NCBI RefSeq assembly: GCF_001971585.1
Contig: NZ_CP019323.1
Location: 1,478,053-1,542,052, forward strand
Source: Companilactobacillus allii
GTDB taxonomy: Bacteria; Bacillota; Bacilli; Lactobacillales; Lactobacillaceae
DNA: 64,000 nucleotides
Direction of reading: 5' to 3'
Every line of letters starts with the position of its first letter. Within the stretch, counting starts at the first letter, position 1. Under the pieces are notes generated by a model. It saw nothing but the letters and a program-made list of their open reading frames with translations, had not been told where the DNA came from and ran no database searches. Below are positions 10,082 through 19,792 of the stretch, in pieces. Both the position numbers and the translations under genes were made by a program.

Positions 10082-10207
10082 ATTTCAAATTGTATAAAAT
10101 GATATTTCATAATTTGAATTATAATATCTTGTACATCAGTTATAATATATTTAATTTAAATTATTAATAATAATTTACTCTATTTTGATCGCACAGGAGA
10201 AATCACT

Positions 10208-12436
10208 ATGAGATTACAAGTAAATAAAAGAATTATTTTATATGTAAATTTGATTATATTTAGTTTCTTTGCAATCGTAACTGGTTTGTCCACGATAGAT
10301 AGCAAGGCAGCAAGTGCTACTGATGATGACTATGATGCCGCGATAAGTAGTGCTCCACAAGGGTTGGATTTAGAAGATATCTTTGTTCCGGGAACTTTCA
10401 AGGATAATGTTTCGACTGTTATTGAGGTTAATAATTCTCAAGTTACAGATACAGATGCAGTTAGATTGACGTATGCCAAGAATCAATTGGGTGCAATCTG
10501 GTCCACTGATAGTAACTATTTTGATTTGAATAAGGACCAAACAATGTCCATGTGGATGTATTTTGGTGGGACCAAGAATCCCGGTGATGGAATGGCTTTT
10601 GTTCTACAAAATGATGACAATGGAACGGGTGCCATATCAACATTTACTTCTAAGAATATTATCGGTCAGACCACAAAAACTCCGGCTGGTGGTGAAACAT
10701 TGGGAGTTTGGGCAGCTGATCAGGATGGTAGTTTGAAGGATACTGAGAAATTTGCGACGACTGCCATTCAAAATAGTTGGGCACTTGAATTTGATACTTA
10801 TATTAATGATAGTGATAATTATGCAGCAGCTGGTAGTGCAAGTGCTTTTGATGTTCAGATTTCTGATGCAGGACAACATATTGCGGCCAATTATCCTGGT
10901 GATGCAGCCAGTTACTATACCGCTACTAAGAATTATGATTTTACCGGGTTAATAAAGAAATATATTAACTATATGAACCATGGTGGCCTGATCCCTAATG
11001 TAGATTTGGCTAATGGGACATGGCATCATCTGACGATGAACTGGGATTCAACGACTAAGGTGATGACTTATAACTTTGATGACATCAATCCGGATGGATC
11101 GGATAATCCTGATGCCTTGATGAATAGCTTTACAATTGATACTGATGTATTCGCTTCTACTAATGGACAAGTTCGCTGGGGGTTTACTGGTGCAACAGGT
11201 AGTAAGTATGAGAATAACTTAGTTATATTTGAGTCAATTCCAGACTTAGTTAATGCCACGGTAACGCCGTCAATTTATGATGTGACACAAGATAGAGAAA
11301 TTGCTGATGGTGATTCAATTATTTCCAAGGATGAACTAGAGGTTTCGTACAATCTTGATTACGAAAATGGTAGAAGAGATTGGAAAGATATCGTAGCCAA
11401 GATCAAGTTGCCTGGTATTGCGCCTGATCCAGATGATACTAGTAATGATATTGAGAATATAATCTATGATGATACGGCAACTATCACTTATGCTGATGGA
11501 GCGTCTGAGACGTTCTCGATTGAAGGGATGACTGAAAATGAAGTCCAATATACGCTAGCGGAGACTCTTTCAGACACAAATCAGAGTGCAACTATTGAAT
11601 TCACTGGTAATGCAATTGCAGTTAATCGTGATACTGAGATAGGTGAGGAGACATCTACTTTTTCATCTACTAACTTTATTACCCATGTGAATACGCCAAG
11701 TTTCACGATTCAATCGGATAAAAGTATTACGATTGCACTTTTGAGTGGTTCAAAACAAACCGTCCAATCAGGAGAAGATGCTAATCTGACGGGTGTTATT
11801 TTATACGCCGGTGGAGATGCAGACATTACTAACTCTAGATTTACGGTTAATACAGAATTAAATGGTGAAGTTTTGGATACGGTACAGATGGACGATAATG
11901 AAGAAACCGGGATTTTTAAGATCAATATTCCAGCAGGGATATTAAAACCAGGTGACAACGATCTGGATATTTATATAACGGATGAAGTCGGGACAAAGTC
12001 CAATGTTGTATCGGCAACTATCACTGTGGCTGGGTATTTGAGCTTTAAAGATGTGTCAGACAGTGTATCGTTTAATCCAATTCATTATATTGGAGAAGCT
12101 GGAGTTATCGGTAGAAATGATGATTGGAGCTTGTCAGTCAACGATGCCAGGAATGCTGGATCACAATGGAAAGTTATTGCATCGTCAACTACTATGACTA
12201 ATGGGTCAGATACTTTACAAGGTGGATTGATATATACTGATGGAAACTCGGTTACTTCGATAGTTAACAATCCAGTTATGATTGCTAGTTATACGGATCA
12301 AAATGACGGCGATGAAGTGACTGATATTATAGGCAATTGGAATGATGATGAAGGGATTCTTTTAAGGACTAGTAGTAGTGAGAAGGGCGGAACATATACT
12401 GGAACGATAAAATGGGAATTATATGACAGTATTTAA
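10208..12436 (+). CDS. Secreted L-type lectin domain protein with C-terminal WxL-like domain
   Basis: A 742-residue exported protein. Residues 1-36 are a signal peptide (basic start, hydrophobic core, likely cut near SKAASA). Residues 45-330 resemble bacterial legume-lectin-like (L-type) domains, with MSMWMYFGG, GDGMAFVLQND and WALEFDTYIN segments. Ig-like/beta-rich stretches follow. The C-terminal 120 residues have WxL features: WSLSVND and a terminal GTIKWELYDSI, so the protein probably binds peptidoglycan non-covalently. There is no LPXTG motif. It stands alone, without the DUF916 and small WxL partners usually found in csc-type clusters. A role in adhesion or glycan binding is inferred. 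Confidence 0.75.
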   Translation: MRLQVNKRIILYVNLIIFSFFAIVTGLSTIDSKAASATDDDYDAAISSAPQGLDLEDIFVPGTFKDNVSTVIEVNNSQVTDTDAVRLTYAKNQLGAIWSTDSNYFDLNKDQTMSMWMYFGGTKNPGDGMAFVLQNDDNGTGAISTFTSKNIIGQTTKTPAGGETLGVWAADQDGSLKDTEKFATTAIQNSWALEFDTYINDSDNYAAAGSASAFDVQISDAGQHIAANYPGDAASYYTATKNYDFTGLIKKYINYMNHGGLIPNVDLANGTWHHLTMNWDSTTKVMTYNFDDINPDGSDNPDALMNSFTIDTDVFASTNGQVRWGFTGATGSKYENNLVIFESIPDLVNATVTPSIYDVTQDREIADGDSIISKDELEVSYNLDYENGRRDWKDIVAKIKLPGIAPDPDDTSNDIENIIYDDTATITYADGASETFSIEGMTENEVQYTLAETLSDTNQSATIEFTGNAIAVNRDTEIGEETSTFSSTNFITHVNTPSFTIQSDKSITIALLSGSKQTVQSGEDANLTGVILYAGGDADITNSRFTVNTELNGEVLDTVQMDDNEETGIFKINIPAGILKPGDNDLDIYITDEVGTKSNVVSATITVAGYLSFKDVSDSVSFNPIHYIGEAGVIGRNDDWSLSVNDARNAGSQWKVIASSTTMTNGSDTLQGGLIYTDGNSVTSIVNNPVMIASYTDQNDGDEVTDIIGNWNDDEGILLRTSSSEKGGTYTGTIKWELYDSI

Positions 12437-12456
12437 TGCTTGCTGACTGTCTTTTT
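12425..12456 (+). terminator. Possible terminator after the lectin gene
   Basis: GACAGT and ACTGTC pair across a 15-base loop and are followed by TTTTT; the left arm lies in the last codons of the gene. The stem is short, so efficiency is doubtful. Confidence 0.45.
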
Positions 12457-12473
12457 CAATAAGGGTTTGGTAA

Positions 12474-12496
12474 AGTGAAGGTATTAATACTTCACT
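12474..12496. promoter_or_regulatory. Dyad symmetry before the oxidoreductase gene
   Basis: AGTGAAG and CTTCACT flank GTATTAATAC, itself a perfect palindrome. It lies 18 bases before the next start codon and could be an operator or a leader hairpin; no regulator can be named. Confidence 0.4.
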
Positions 12497-12514
12497 AGTA
12501 TTGGAGGAGAAGAA

Positions 12515-13567
12515 ATGTCTTTGAAAGTTGCTTTTATTGGATTCGGTAAATCAGCCAATCGCTATCATTTACCATATTTAAATATACGAAATAACTTTGA
12601 AATAAAGATGGTATATACGAGAAAGGGTCCTAATGAAGATTTAGCTAAGCCATATCGAGAAAAGGGAACTAAGTTCACAACTAATATCGATGATATTTTG
12701 CAAAATAGTGAAATTGACTTAGTAGTTATTTGTACACCAGCAAGTACACATTATGAGCTTGCCAAACAGGTAATTAATGCAGGTAAGTCAGTCATTGTGG
12801 AGAAGCCATTTGTTGATACGGTTGATCATGCTAAGGAATTATTACAGCTTGGTAAAGAAAAACATGTGTTAGTAATGCCATACCAAAATCGTCGTTTCGA
12901 TGGTGATTTCTTGGTTACTAAACAAGTTGTTGATCAAGGATTTCTTGGTGATATTGTCGAGGTCGAGTCTCACATTGACTATTATCGACCAGGTAGTGTG
13001 ACTGGAAAAGGGACTAAAGAACAAGGATCATTTTATGGATTAGGGATTCATTTGATGGACCGTTTGGTAGCTTTGTTTGGCCGGCCAAATACTGTTGCTT
13101 ATGACATTCGGAATACTGATGTTGTTGATGCTGTGGACAATTATTTTGATGTAGATTTACATTATGGCAATCAAATGAAGGCCAAGATTAAGGTCGGATA
13201 TGATATTGCCAGTGAATACCCAAGATTCATTGTTCATGGGACTAATGGTTCATTTATAAAATACGGAGCTGATCAACAAGAAAATGACCTAAAAGCAGGT
13301 ATCATGCCTGGAACTCCAAATTTTGGTGAAGATAGTCCAATGTATTATGGAATAGCTAAGTATAAGAATTCCAATGGAGATTGGATCAAGAAACAAATCA
13401 AGACACCAACTGGTGATTATGGTTTGTACTATGATTCTGTTTATGACACGTTAGTTAATGGAGCACCAAAGTTGGTTACTGACAGTCAAGTGATAACTGA
13501 TATAGAATTACTTGAAGCAGGTTTCAGTAAACCTTCACCATCGGTATACAAAGTTTCAAAAATATAG
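12515..13567 (+). CDS. Gfo/Idh/MocA family oxidoreductase (YhhX-like)
   Basis: A 350-residue NAD(P)-dependent oxidoreductase. The N-terminal Rossmann fold shows AFIGFGKSANRYHLPYL and VVICTPASTHYELA; VEKPF gives the conserved catalytic Lys of the family. The C-terminal half (SHIDYYRPG, SFYGLGIHLMDRLVALFGRP, FIVHGTNGSFIKYG) is close to E. coli YhhX. Substrates of this branch are unproven; sugars or cyclitols are usual in the superfamily. AGGAG precedes the ATG. It is monocistronic, with its own terminator. Confidence 0.88.
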   Translation: MSLKVAFIGFGKSANRYHLPYLNIRNNFEIKMVYTRKGPNEDLAKPYREKGTKFTTNIDDILQNSEIDLVVICTPASTHYELAKQVINAGKSVIVEKPFVDTVDHAKELLQLGKEKHVLVMPYQNRRFDGDFLVTKQVVDQGFLGDIVEVESHIDYYRPGSVTGKGTKEQGSFYGLGIHLMDRLVALFGRPNTVAYDIRNTDVVDAVDNYFDVDLHYGNQMKAKIKVGYDIASEYPRFIVHGTNGSFIKYGADQQENDLKAGIMPGTPNFGEDSPMYYGIAKYKNSNGDWIKKQIKTPTGDYGLYYDSVYDTLVNGAPKLVTDSQVITDIELLEAGFSKPSPSVYKVSKI

Positions 13568-13591
13568 TAGCCTGAGTGGCTACTTTTTTTT
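13567..13591 (+). terminator. Terminator of the oxidoreductase gene
   Basis: GTAGCC and GGCTAC pair around TGAGT and are followed by eight T, starting at the stop codon. Confidence 0.85.
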
Positions 13592-13635
13592 ATATGTGGA
13601 AATTGTTGTATACTTAAACTAACGGGGTGAAGTGT

Positions 13636-15174
13636 ATGAAAGTAATCGTTGCAGATAACGATAAATTGAAACTCACGCTTGAGGGAGTAGCAGTTGGGGC
13701 TCTCACTGGTGTGGTTGTTAGTGTGTTTCGTTGGTCGATAGGCCAGTTGTTAACTATCTTTCAAGGAGCATATGTTGCTGCTAGGAAGAACATAATCATT
13801 GTTTTGGCATTATTTGTACTGTTAGTTGCAGTTGGATTAATAGTTGCTGGTTTACTGAAAAAAGAACCAAACATTTCAGGATCTGGTATTCCTCAAGTTG
13901 AAGCTCAATTAGCTGGAGAGATGGAAATGAGTTGGTGGTCGATTCTTTGGACTAAGTTTGTTGGGGGAATTTTAAGTATTGGTCCAGGTTTATTTCTTGG
14001 ACGTGAAGGTCCCTCAATACAATTAGGTTCAGCTATTGGTCAGGGGTTTAGTGAAGTAACAAAAGAGACTGGTGTGTTCCGTAGAGTATTGATTGCTAGT
14101 GGTGCAGCCGGTGGACTAGCTGCTGCTTTTAACGCTCCAATTGCGGGAGCAATGTTTGTGTTGGAGGAGATTTATCATAACTTTTCTCCATTAGTTTGGG
14201 TGACCTCACTGGCTAGTGCTGTTAGTGCAAATTTCATTGCACTATATGTATTTGGTTTAACGCCAGTTTTGGATATTACTCATAAGCAAAGTTTACCAAT
14301 CGGATTATATTGGCACTTGATTTTATTAGGGATTGTTTTGGGATTAATGGGACGTTTATATCAAAAGGTTCTATTGATTATGCCATCATGGTATGCAAAA
14401 ACAAGAATTCCTCGTTATTTACAAGGATTGATTCCTATTTTATTGATATTGCCCATAGGTATGATGTTCCCTCAGTTTATTGGTGGTGGAAATAGTATCA
14501 TCACAAGTTTGAACAGCTGGGGAACTAGTTTGTGGTTTTTGATAGGATTGTTAGTACTAAGATTTATCTATTCAATGATTTCTTACGGTTCAGGTTTACC
14601 TGGTGGTATCTTCCTTCCAATCTTGAACTTAGGTGCAATTATTGGCGCTATATACGCTGTATTTATGCACAACATGGGATTATTACCATTGGGATTTGAA
14701 AGTGACTTGATAATATTTTCCATGGCGGGATATTTTGCTTGTATTGGTAAAGCGCCTTTCACAGCGATTATCCTAGTCACTGAAATGGTTGGATCACTAA
14801 GTCATCTTATGCCACTAGCAGTGTTGTCTTTAGTGGCCTATGTAGTGGTTGATATATTAAATGGAGCACCGATCTATGAGTCTTTGAAGGAACGTTTGAA
14901 TATTGATTCTGATTATTTGAATCGTGTAAGTAAGTTGAATGATCGACTAGAGATGCCGATTTTTGAAGGTAGCTCAATTGATGGTAAATATATCAGGGAC
15001 ATTCCATTTCCAAAGGATATTTTAATTATTGCGATTTATCGTGGAGAGTCTCAGATCATTCCCAAAGGTGATACTGTTATTAAAGCCGGCGATAGGATAG
15101 TAATGATGGTTAATGCCGCTAAGCGAGTTAAAATGAGAGATAGAATAAATCGTTTGATTAATGGTATGGACTAG
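13636..15174 (+). CDS. ClC-family chloride channel/transporter with C-terminal TrkA-C domain
   Basis: A 512-residue membrane protein. The ClC core (residues 1-425) has the selectivity motifs GSGIPQVEAQL, GREGPSIQLG (gating Glu) and GSGLPGGIFLP, and FVLEEIYHNF supplies the internal Glu typical of Cl-/H+ exchangers rather than channels. Residues 435-510 form a TrkA-C/RCK-C ligand-binding domain (DGKYIRDIPFP, VIKAGDRIVMMV). The likely role is chloride or anion exchange and pH homeostasis, as in acid resistance. ATG 13636 follows GGGGTGA; an upstream GTG at 13627 overlaps this site and is rejected. Confidence 0.9.
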   Translation: MKVIVADNDKLKLTLEGVAVGALTGVVVSVFRWSIGQLLTIFQGAYVAARKNIIIVLALFVLLVAVGLIVAGLLKKEPNISGSGIPQVEAQLAGEMEMSWWSILWTKFVGGILSIGPGLFLGREGPSIQLGSAIGQGFSEVTKETGVFRRVLIASGAAGGLAAAFNAPIAGAMFVLEEIYHNFSPLVWVTSLASAVSANFIALYVFGLTPVLDITHKQSLPIGLYWHLILLGIVLGLMGRLYQKVLLIMPSWYAKTRIPRYLQGLIPILLILPIGMMFPQFIGGGNSIITSLNSWGTSLWFLIGLLVLRFIYSMISYGSGLPGGIFLPILNLGAIIGAIYAVFMHNMGLLPLGFESDLIIFSMAGYFACIGKAPFTAIILVTEMVGSLSHLMPLAVLSLVAYVVVDILNGAPIYESLKERLNIDSDYLNRVSKLNDRLEMPIFEGSSIDGKYIRDIPFPKDILIIAIYRGESQIIPKGDTVIKAGDRIVMMVNAAKRVKMRDRINRLINGMD

Positions 15175-15247
15175 AATTTTGACTTATTTTGTGTTATTGT
15201 TTTAGGAGTGATTTCAGCTTTCAACACCATGAACGGAGGTTTTACGG

Positions 15248-15484
15248 GTGTATAACGTTATTGAAACTATACTTATTATTGTTTCCATTTTGATAATTAT
15301 TGCTGTATTAATGCAGCCTACAAAACAACAAGATGCATTGAACGCCTTATCAGGTGGCGGTGGAGACTTGTTCAGCAACCAGAAGAAGCGTGGTTTTGAA
15401 GCTTTCATGGTAAAGGTTACCTATGTTTTGCTAGTGCTATTTTTTATTTGTTCATTAATACTAGTATACTTATCATCACACTAA
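15248..15484 (+). CDS. secG: Preprotein translocase subunit SecG
   Basis: A 78-residue protein of the SecYEG translocon. Two membrane helices (residues 5-22 and 52-74) flank the conserved cytoplasmic loop MQPTKQQDALNALSGGGGDL. It starts with GTG after GGAGG. It heads the conserved secG-est-rnr-smpB gene order of Firmicutes, with a hairpin separating it from the next gene. Confidence 0.95.
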   Translation: MYNVIETILIIVSILIIIAVLMQPTKQQDALNALSGGGGDLFSNQKKRGFEAFMVKVTYVLLVLFFICSLILVYLSSH

Positions 15485-15492
15485 GCAAGTTA

Positions 15493-15532
15493 CCCTCCTG
15501 AAGCTACTAAAAGTTGCTTGGGAGGTTTTTTG
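15493..15532 (+). terminator. Hairpin after secG
   Basis: CCTCCTGAAGC pairs with GCTTGGGAGG and is followed by six T. It likely ends or attenuates secG transcription before the esterase gene. Confidence 0.75.
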
Positions 15533-15549
15533 TTATAAGGAGTGTTTTT

Positions 15550-16299
15550 TTGAAAATTTTGATGCCAAAACCATTTTTCTTTAATGCTGGAGATAAAGCC
15601 GTAATATTATTGCATTCATTTTCAGGTACATCAAATGATCAAAGATTAATGGGTAGGATGCTTGAACGTAATAATTATTCTGCTTATGCGCCAATGTTTA
15701 AGGGACATGGAACGAACAATCCAATAGATATTTTGGATTCTGGTGGTCCAGATGAGTGGTGGAAACAAGTTAATGAATCGGTTCAATTTTTGAAGAACCA
15801 TGGTAAAAACGATATATATATATTTGGTCTTTCACTAGGGGCAATTTTTGCTACCAAGGCTGTTGAAGAGATTCCGGAGATAAAAGCCGGTGGAGTTTTT
15901 GGTTCTCCTATATTGTCGAATGATTTTTCAAATATTAGGGATGCTTTTATGACATATTCTAAAAAAGTCTATGAAATAAAAGAAGTAAGTGAAACTGATA
16001 AGTATGCTGATTTAAGGATAATTGATTCCAAGATTGACGCCATGCTTGTTAATATTCGAAGAACTACGAATAGTGTAAGTGATAATTTAGCTGAAATTAA
16101 AAAGCCATATTTTATTGGCCAAGGTACGAGAGATAAAATGGTAGATCCAAAAGCTGCTGAAAAAGTGGCTAGTATAGTTGGGACAAGAGACTTTCATCAA
16201 TATGATGCTGGTCATGTCTTGACGATTAATCGTGCTCATAAAGAATTAGAGGGCGATGTGTTAAACTTTTTAGAAAATATTGAGGATAGAAATGCCTGA
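15550..16299 (+). CDS. est: Carboxylesterase (Est30/YvaK type alpha/beta hydrolase)
   Basis: A 249-residue cytosolic alpha/beta hydrolase. LLHSFSGTSND forms the oxyanion-hole region, the nucleophile Ser is in the GLSLGA motif, Asp is in GQGTRDKMVD, and His is in YDAGHVLTIN. It starts at TTG 15550, eight bases after AAGGAG; longer readings have no ribosome site. Carboxylesterases of this type hydrolyse short-chain esters; the in vivo substrate is unknown. Its 3' end overlaps rnr by 8 bases. Confidence 0.9.
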   Translation: MKILMPKPFFFNAGDKAVILLHSFSGTSNDQRLMGRMLERNNYSAYAPMFKGHGTNNPIDILDSGGPDEWWKQVNESVQFLKNHGKNDIYIFGLSLGAIFATKAVEEIPEIKAGGVFGSPILSNDFSNIRDAFMTYSKKVYEIKEVSETDKYADLRIIDSKIDAMLVNIRRTTNSVSDNLAEIKKPYFIGQGTRDKMVDPKAAEKVASIVGTRDFHQYDAGHVLTINRAHKELEGDVLNFLENIEDRNA

Positions 16300-18646
16300 T
16301 AAAGAAAATAAATTAATTGCGGATATACTTGAATTTTTCAGAAATAATCCAGAACATAGATATACTTCTGAACAAATTGAAGATTCATTGAGAATGCATG
16401 GAGCTTCAGCGTTTAAACGTGTTGTTAAAGCTATTGCAGTTCTTGAAGGTGAGGGGAAAATCACTCTCACAAATACAGATGAGTTCAAAATGGCTCAACC
16501 TGATAAGGTCCTTGAGGGTACTTTTAAGGGTAATGACAAGGGATTTGGATTTGTTAAATATGATGAAGTAGAACCAGATGCCTTTATCTCTAGGGATAAT
16601 ACACTTCATGCTGTTAACGGAGATACAGTAGAAGTTAAATTTATTAAGCCATCTAATCCATGGATTGATAAGGGTCCAGAAGGCGAGATTGTTAAAATCG
16701 TCGAGCGTTCATTGTCTAGAATTGTTGGAGAATTTCATCCATACAGTGATGCACAAGTGGAGAAGTCTGGTAATTATGGATATATTAAGAGTCATGAGAA
16801 GAAATTAGCTTCATACATGGTTTTTATTTCTAACAAGGGATTACACCCACAAATGGGAGATATGGTTCAAGTATCCATTGATGAATATCCAAGCGATGAT
16901 CATCCACAAAGTATGGAAGGTACTGCTCTAGAAGTAATTGGTAATAAGAATGATCCTGGTGTTGATATTATGTCGATCGTTATTGATAATGATATTAATC
17001 CAGAATTCCCCAAAGAAGTTCTTGAAGAAGCAGAAGAGATTCCTGATCACGTTTTAGAGAGTGATCGAGTTGGTCGTCATGATTTAACAGATAATATGGT
17101 CATTACTATTGATGGGGATGATTCAAAAGACTTTGATGATGCTGTCGGTGTTGAAAAAATGGCTGATGGTAAATTCCACCTTGAAGTACATATCGCTGAT
17201 GTTACTCACTATGTAACTGAAGGATCTGCTTTGGATAAAGAAGCTTATGAACGTGGAACAAGTACATATTTAGTTGACCGTGTTATTCCTATGCTTCCAT
17301 TCAGATTGTCAAATGGTATATGTTCACTGAACCCTGGTGAAGATAGATTAGCTCTAACTTGTGATATGGTTATTGACCAAACTGGACAAGTTGAAAAGTA
17401 TGACATTTATCCAAGTGTTATCCAATCTAAATATCGTATGACATATAACAACGTTAATAAGATATTGGATGGCGATGTTGAGTTATGTGAGGAATACAAA
17501 CCATTAGTTCCAATGTTAAAAGACATGTCAGAACTTCATGATATTTTATTGAAGATGAGACATAGTCGTGGTGCTATTGACTTTGAAGAAACAGAAGCTA
17601 AGATCATTGTGGATGAAAACGGTAAGCCAGTTGATATTCAATTGCGTGACCGTGGTATATCTGAACGTATGATTGAATCATTTATGTTGGCAGCTAATGA
17701 AACAGTTGCTAAAAACTATAATTTGAAACATGTTCCATTCCTTTATCGTGTCCATGAAAAGCCAGATGATGAAAAGGTTAAGCGTTTCTTCGAATTTGTT
17801 GCAGCTATGGGTGTAGATGTACATGGTAATTTGAAAGATATCAGTCCCAAAATGTTCCAAGGTGTTTTAGCACAAGTTACTGGTACACCTGAAGAAGCAG
17901 TCGTTACTATTATGTTGCTTAGAAGTATGCAACAAGCTAGATATTCTGATGAGCCACTGGGTCACTTTGGTCTTGCTGCCAAGTACTATACTCATTTCAC
18001 ATCACCAATTCGTCGTTATCCTGACTTGACCGTTCATCGTATGATTCATAGCTATGCTGAAAATGGCTTTACTGATGATGAAAAGGCCAAATGGGGCGGA
18101 AAGCTTAAGGAGATCGGTGATCATACTTCTGGTCGTGAAAGAAAGTCTATTGACGCTGAACGTGCTGTTGATGATCTTAAGAAGACAGAATACATGGCTG
18201 ATCAAGTCGGTGAGACCTTTGACGCTGTCGTTAGTTCAGTAACAAGTTTTGGTATGTTTATTCAATTGGATAATACTATCGAAGGATTAATTCATATTTC
18301 TAATATGAAAGATGATTATTATGAATTCGATGAAAAGAGTATGTCGATGCATGGTAGAGGAACTGGAAAGACCTTTAAAGTTGGTCAACCAATTCAAGTT
18401 AAACTAATGCGTGCTGATGTTGAACATAGACAAATTGACTTTGAAAGAGTTCTAACTCCAGAAGAAGCTGAACAAGTTAAGAAGCGTGAAGCAGAATTCG
18501 CCAAGCGCCGTGCAAGTCACAGTAGAAGTGATCATCGTCACAGTAATAACGGTGGTCGTTCAAATGGTAATGGTCATAGCAACAATCATGGTCATTCAAA
18601 TAATAATGGGAGTAACAAAAGACGCAGTAAATACGAAAGTCGGTGA
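16292..18646 (+). CDS. rnr: Ribonuclease R
   Basis: A 784-residue 3'-5' exoribonuclease that degrades structured RNA and works with SmpB/tmRNA. In order: an N-terminal HTH-like segment, two cold-shock/OB domains (GTFKGNDKGFGFVKY), the RNB catalytic domain with the Mg-binding Asp cluster in IDGDDSKDFDDAVG, and an S1 domain (TSFGMFIQLDNTIEGLIHIS). The last 50 residues are a low-complexity basic tail rich in His, Asn, Gly, Ser and Arg. TGAGGA lies before ATG 16292. It overlaps est and is followed 6 bases later by smpB. Confidence 0.96.
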   Translation: MPDKENKLIADILEFFRNNPEHRYTSEQIEDSLRMHGASAFKRVVKAIAVLEGEGKITLTNTDEFKMAQPDKVLEGTFKGNDKGFGFVKYDEVEPDAFISRDNTLHAVNGDTVEVKFIKPSNPWIDKGPEGEIVKIVERSLSRIVGEFHPYSDAQVEKSGNYGYIKSHEKKLASYMVFISNKGLHPQMGDMVQVSIDEYPSDDHPQSMEGTALEVIGNKNDPGVDIMSIVIDNDINPEFPKEVLEEAEEIPDHVLESDRVGRHDLTDNMVITIDGDDSKDFDDAVGVEKMADGKFHLEVHIADVTHYVTEGSALDKEAYERGTSTYLVDRVIPMLPFRLSNGICSLNPGEDRLALTCDMVIDQTGQVEKYDIYPSVIQSKYRMTYNNVNKILDGDVELCEEYKPLVPMLKDMSELHDILLKMRHSRGAIDFEETEAKIIVDENGKPVDIQLRDRGISERMIESFMLAANETVAKNYNLKHVPFLYRVHEKPDDEKVKRFFEFVAAMGVDVHGNLKDISPKMFQGVLAQVTGTPEEAVVTIMLLRSMQQARYSDEPLGHFGLAAKYYTHFTSPIRRYPDLTVHRMIHSYAENGFTDDEKAKWGGKLKEIGDHTSGRERKSIDAERAVDDLKKTEYMADQVGETFDAVVSSVTSFGMFIQLDNTIEGLIHISNMKDDYYEFDEKSMSMHGRGTGKTFKVGQPIQVKLMRADVEHRQIDFERVLTPEEAEQVKKREAEFAKRRASHSRSDHRHSNNGGRSNGNGHSNNHGHSNNNGSNKRRSKYESR

Positions 18647-18652
18647 TGATAT

Positions 18653-19123
18653 ATGAAGAAACATCACGTAAAGGCTGCTAATGAAGTAGCTAACAACCGT
18701 AAAGCTCGTCATGACTATAATATTTTAGATACCTATGAGGCGGGGATTGCTTTAACAGGGACTGAGATTAAGTCCGTACGGGCAAGTAAGATTAATATTC
18801 GTGATGGATTCGTGCAAGCTAGAAGTGGGGAATTGTGGCTTGAGAATGTAAATATTGCTATTTATGATCAAGGGAATCAATTCAATCATGATCCATTACG
18901 TAATCGTAAATTGTTGTTGCACAAAAAAGAAATTAGAAAAATATCTTCAACAGTACAAGAAAAGGGTATAACAGTAATACCATTGAAAGTATATTTAAAG
19001 AATGGTTTTGCTAAAGTCCTAATCGGAGTTGCTGAAGGTAAAAGACAATATGATAAACGAGAGACGCTAAAACGTCGTGATCAAGAACGTGAGATACAAA
19101 GAACACTTAAAAACTATAGGTAA
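18653..19123 (+). CDS. smpB: SsrA-binding protein SmpB
   Basis: A 156-residue partner of tmRNA in rescue of stalled ribosomes. It contains [34 protein letters not shown] and a basic C-terminal tail ([17 protein letters not shown]) that mimics mRNA in the ribosome. It starts six bases after the rnr stop, so the two are cotranscribed. The ssrA gene itself is not in the window. Confidence 0.97.
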   Translation: MKKHHVKAANEVANNRKARHDYNILDTYEAGIALTGTEIKSVRASKINIRDGFVQARSGELWLENVNIAIYDQGNQFNHDPLRNRKLLLHKKEIRKISSTVQEKGITVIPLKVYLKNGFAKVLIGVAEGKRQYDKRETLKRRDQEREIQRTLKNYR

Positions 19124-19132
19124 TTGAAAAGT

Positions 19133-19162
19133 GGGATATTTCAATGGGAATGTCCCTTTTTC
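19133..19162 (+). terminator. Terminator after smpB
   Basis: GGGATATTTC pairs with GGAATGTCCC (with wobble pairs) and is followed by five T. Confidence 0.75.
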
Positions 19163-19210
19163 GTGTCCTAAGTATATGTAGTACTGTATGATAAAACTTG
19201 AGGTGAAAGT

Positions 19211-19768
19211 ATGTTTAGAAATGCAAAAGAAGAAGATGCTGATCAGATATTACCAACCCTTTTTCAAATATTTGACGAGATGGAGTTAGATATTTTTAAA
19301 GAGATCGGTAATGACAAAATGGCACAGGTTATACGTGAAGGATTCGAGTTACCACAGTATCGTTATGGACTAGATCATATTTTAGTCGATGAGATCAACG
19401 GTAAAGTGGCGACGATTGCTGTCGGATATCCTGAGGAACAAGAAGATAGCATTGATGATCCACTAATGAAAATTTTGCACAAGTATGGTATTAAACAAAG
19501 TATTTTTACTGATAAAGAAGCTTGGCCAGGCGAATGGTATCTGGATTCCTTTGCCGTTGCAGAAGATATGCAGGGTAAAGGTGTTGGTACTAAGTCACTT
19601 GAAGAACTCATTACTATCGTACGTGGTCGTGGTGAGAAGACTATGAGTTTGAACGTTGACGTTAAAAATGAACCAGCTAAACATCTATATGATAAATTAG
19701 GATTTAAAAAAGTTGGTCAATTATATATTGGTGATCATTTGTATGATCATATGCAATTAGATTTGTAA
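19211..19768 (+). CDS. GNAT family N-acetyltransferase
   Basis: A 185-residue acetyltransferase. The acetyl-CoA-binding loop is AVAEDMQGKGVGTKSLEEL at about residues 115-135, and the C-terminal NEPAKHLYDKLGFKKVG is typical of the fold. The substrate is unknown. AGGTGA precedes the ATG. It is a single gene followed by a hairpin repeat element that could serve as its terminator. Confidence 0.85.
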   Translation: MFRNAKEEDADQILPTLFQIFDEMELDIFKEIGNDKMAQVIREGFELPQYRYGLDHILVDEINGKVATIAVGYPEEQEDSIDDPLMKILHKYGIKQSIFTDKEAWPGEWYLDSFAVAEDMQGKGVGTKSLEELITIVRGRGEKTMSLNVDVKNEPAKHLYDKLGFKKVGQLYIGDHLYDHMQLDL

Positions 19769-19792
19769 AATTATGTTTAAATAAAAAATATT

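Noticed and set aside
10114-10146. TTGAAT and TATAAT before the lectin gene as a promoter
   Set aside because: The spacing is 21 bases; other combinations are weak, so no promoter was called.
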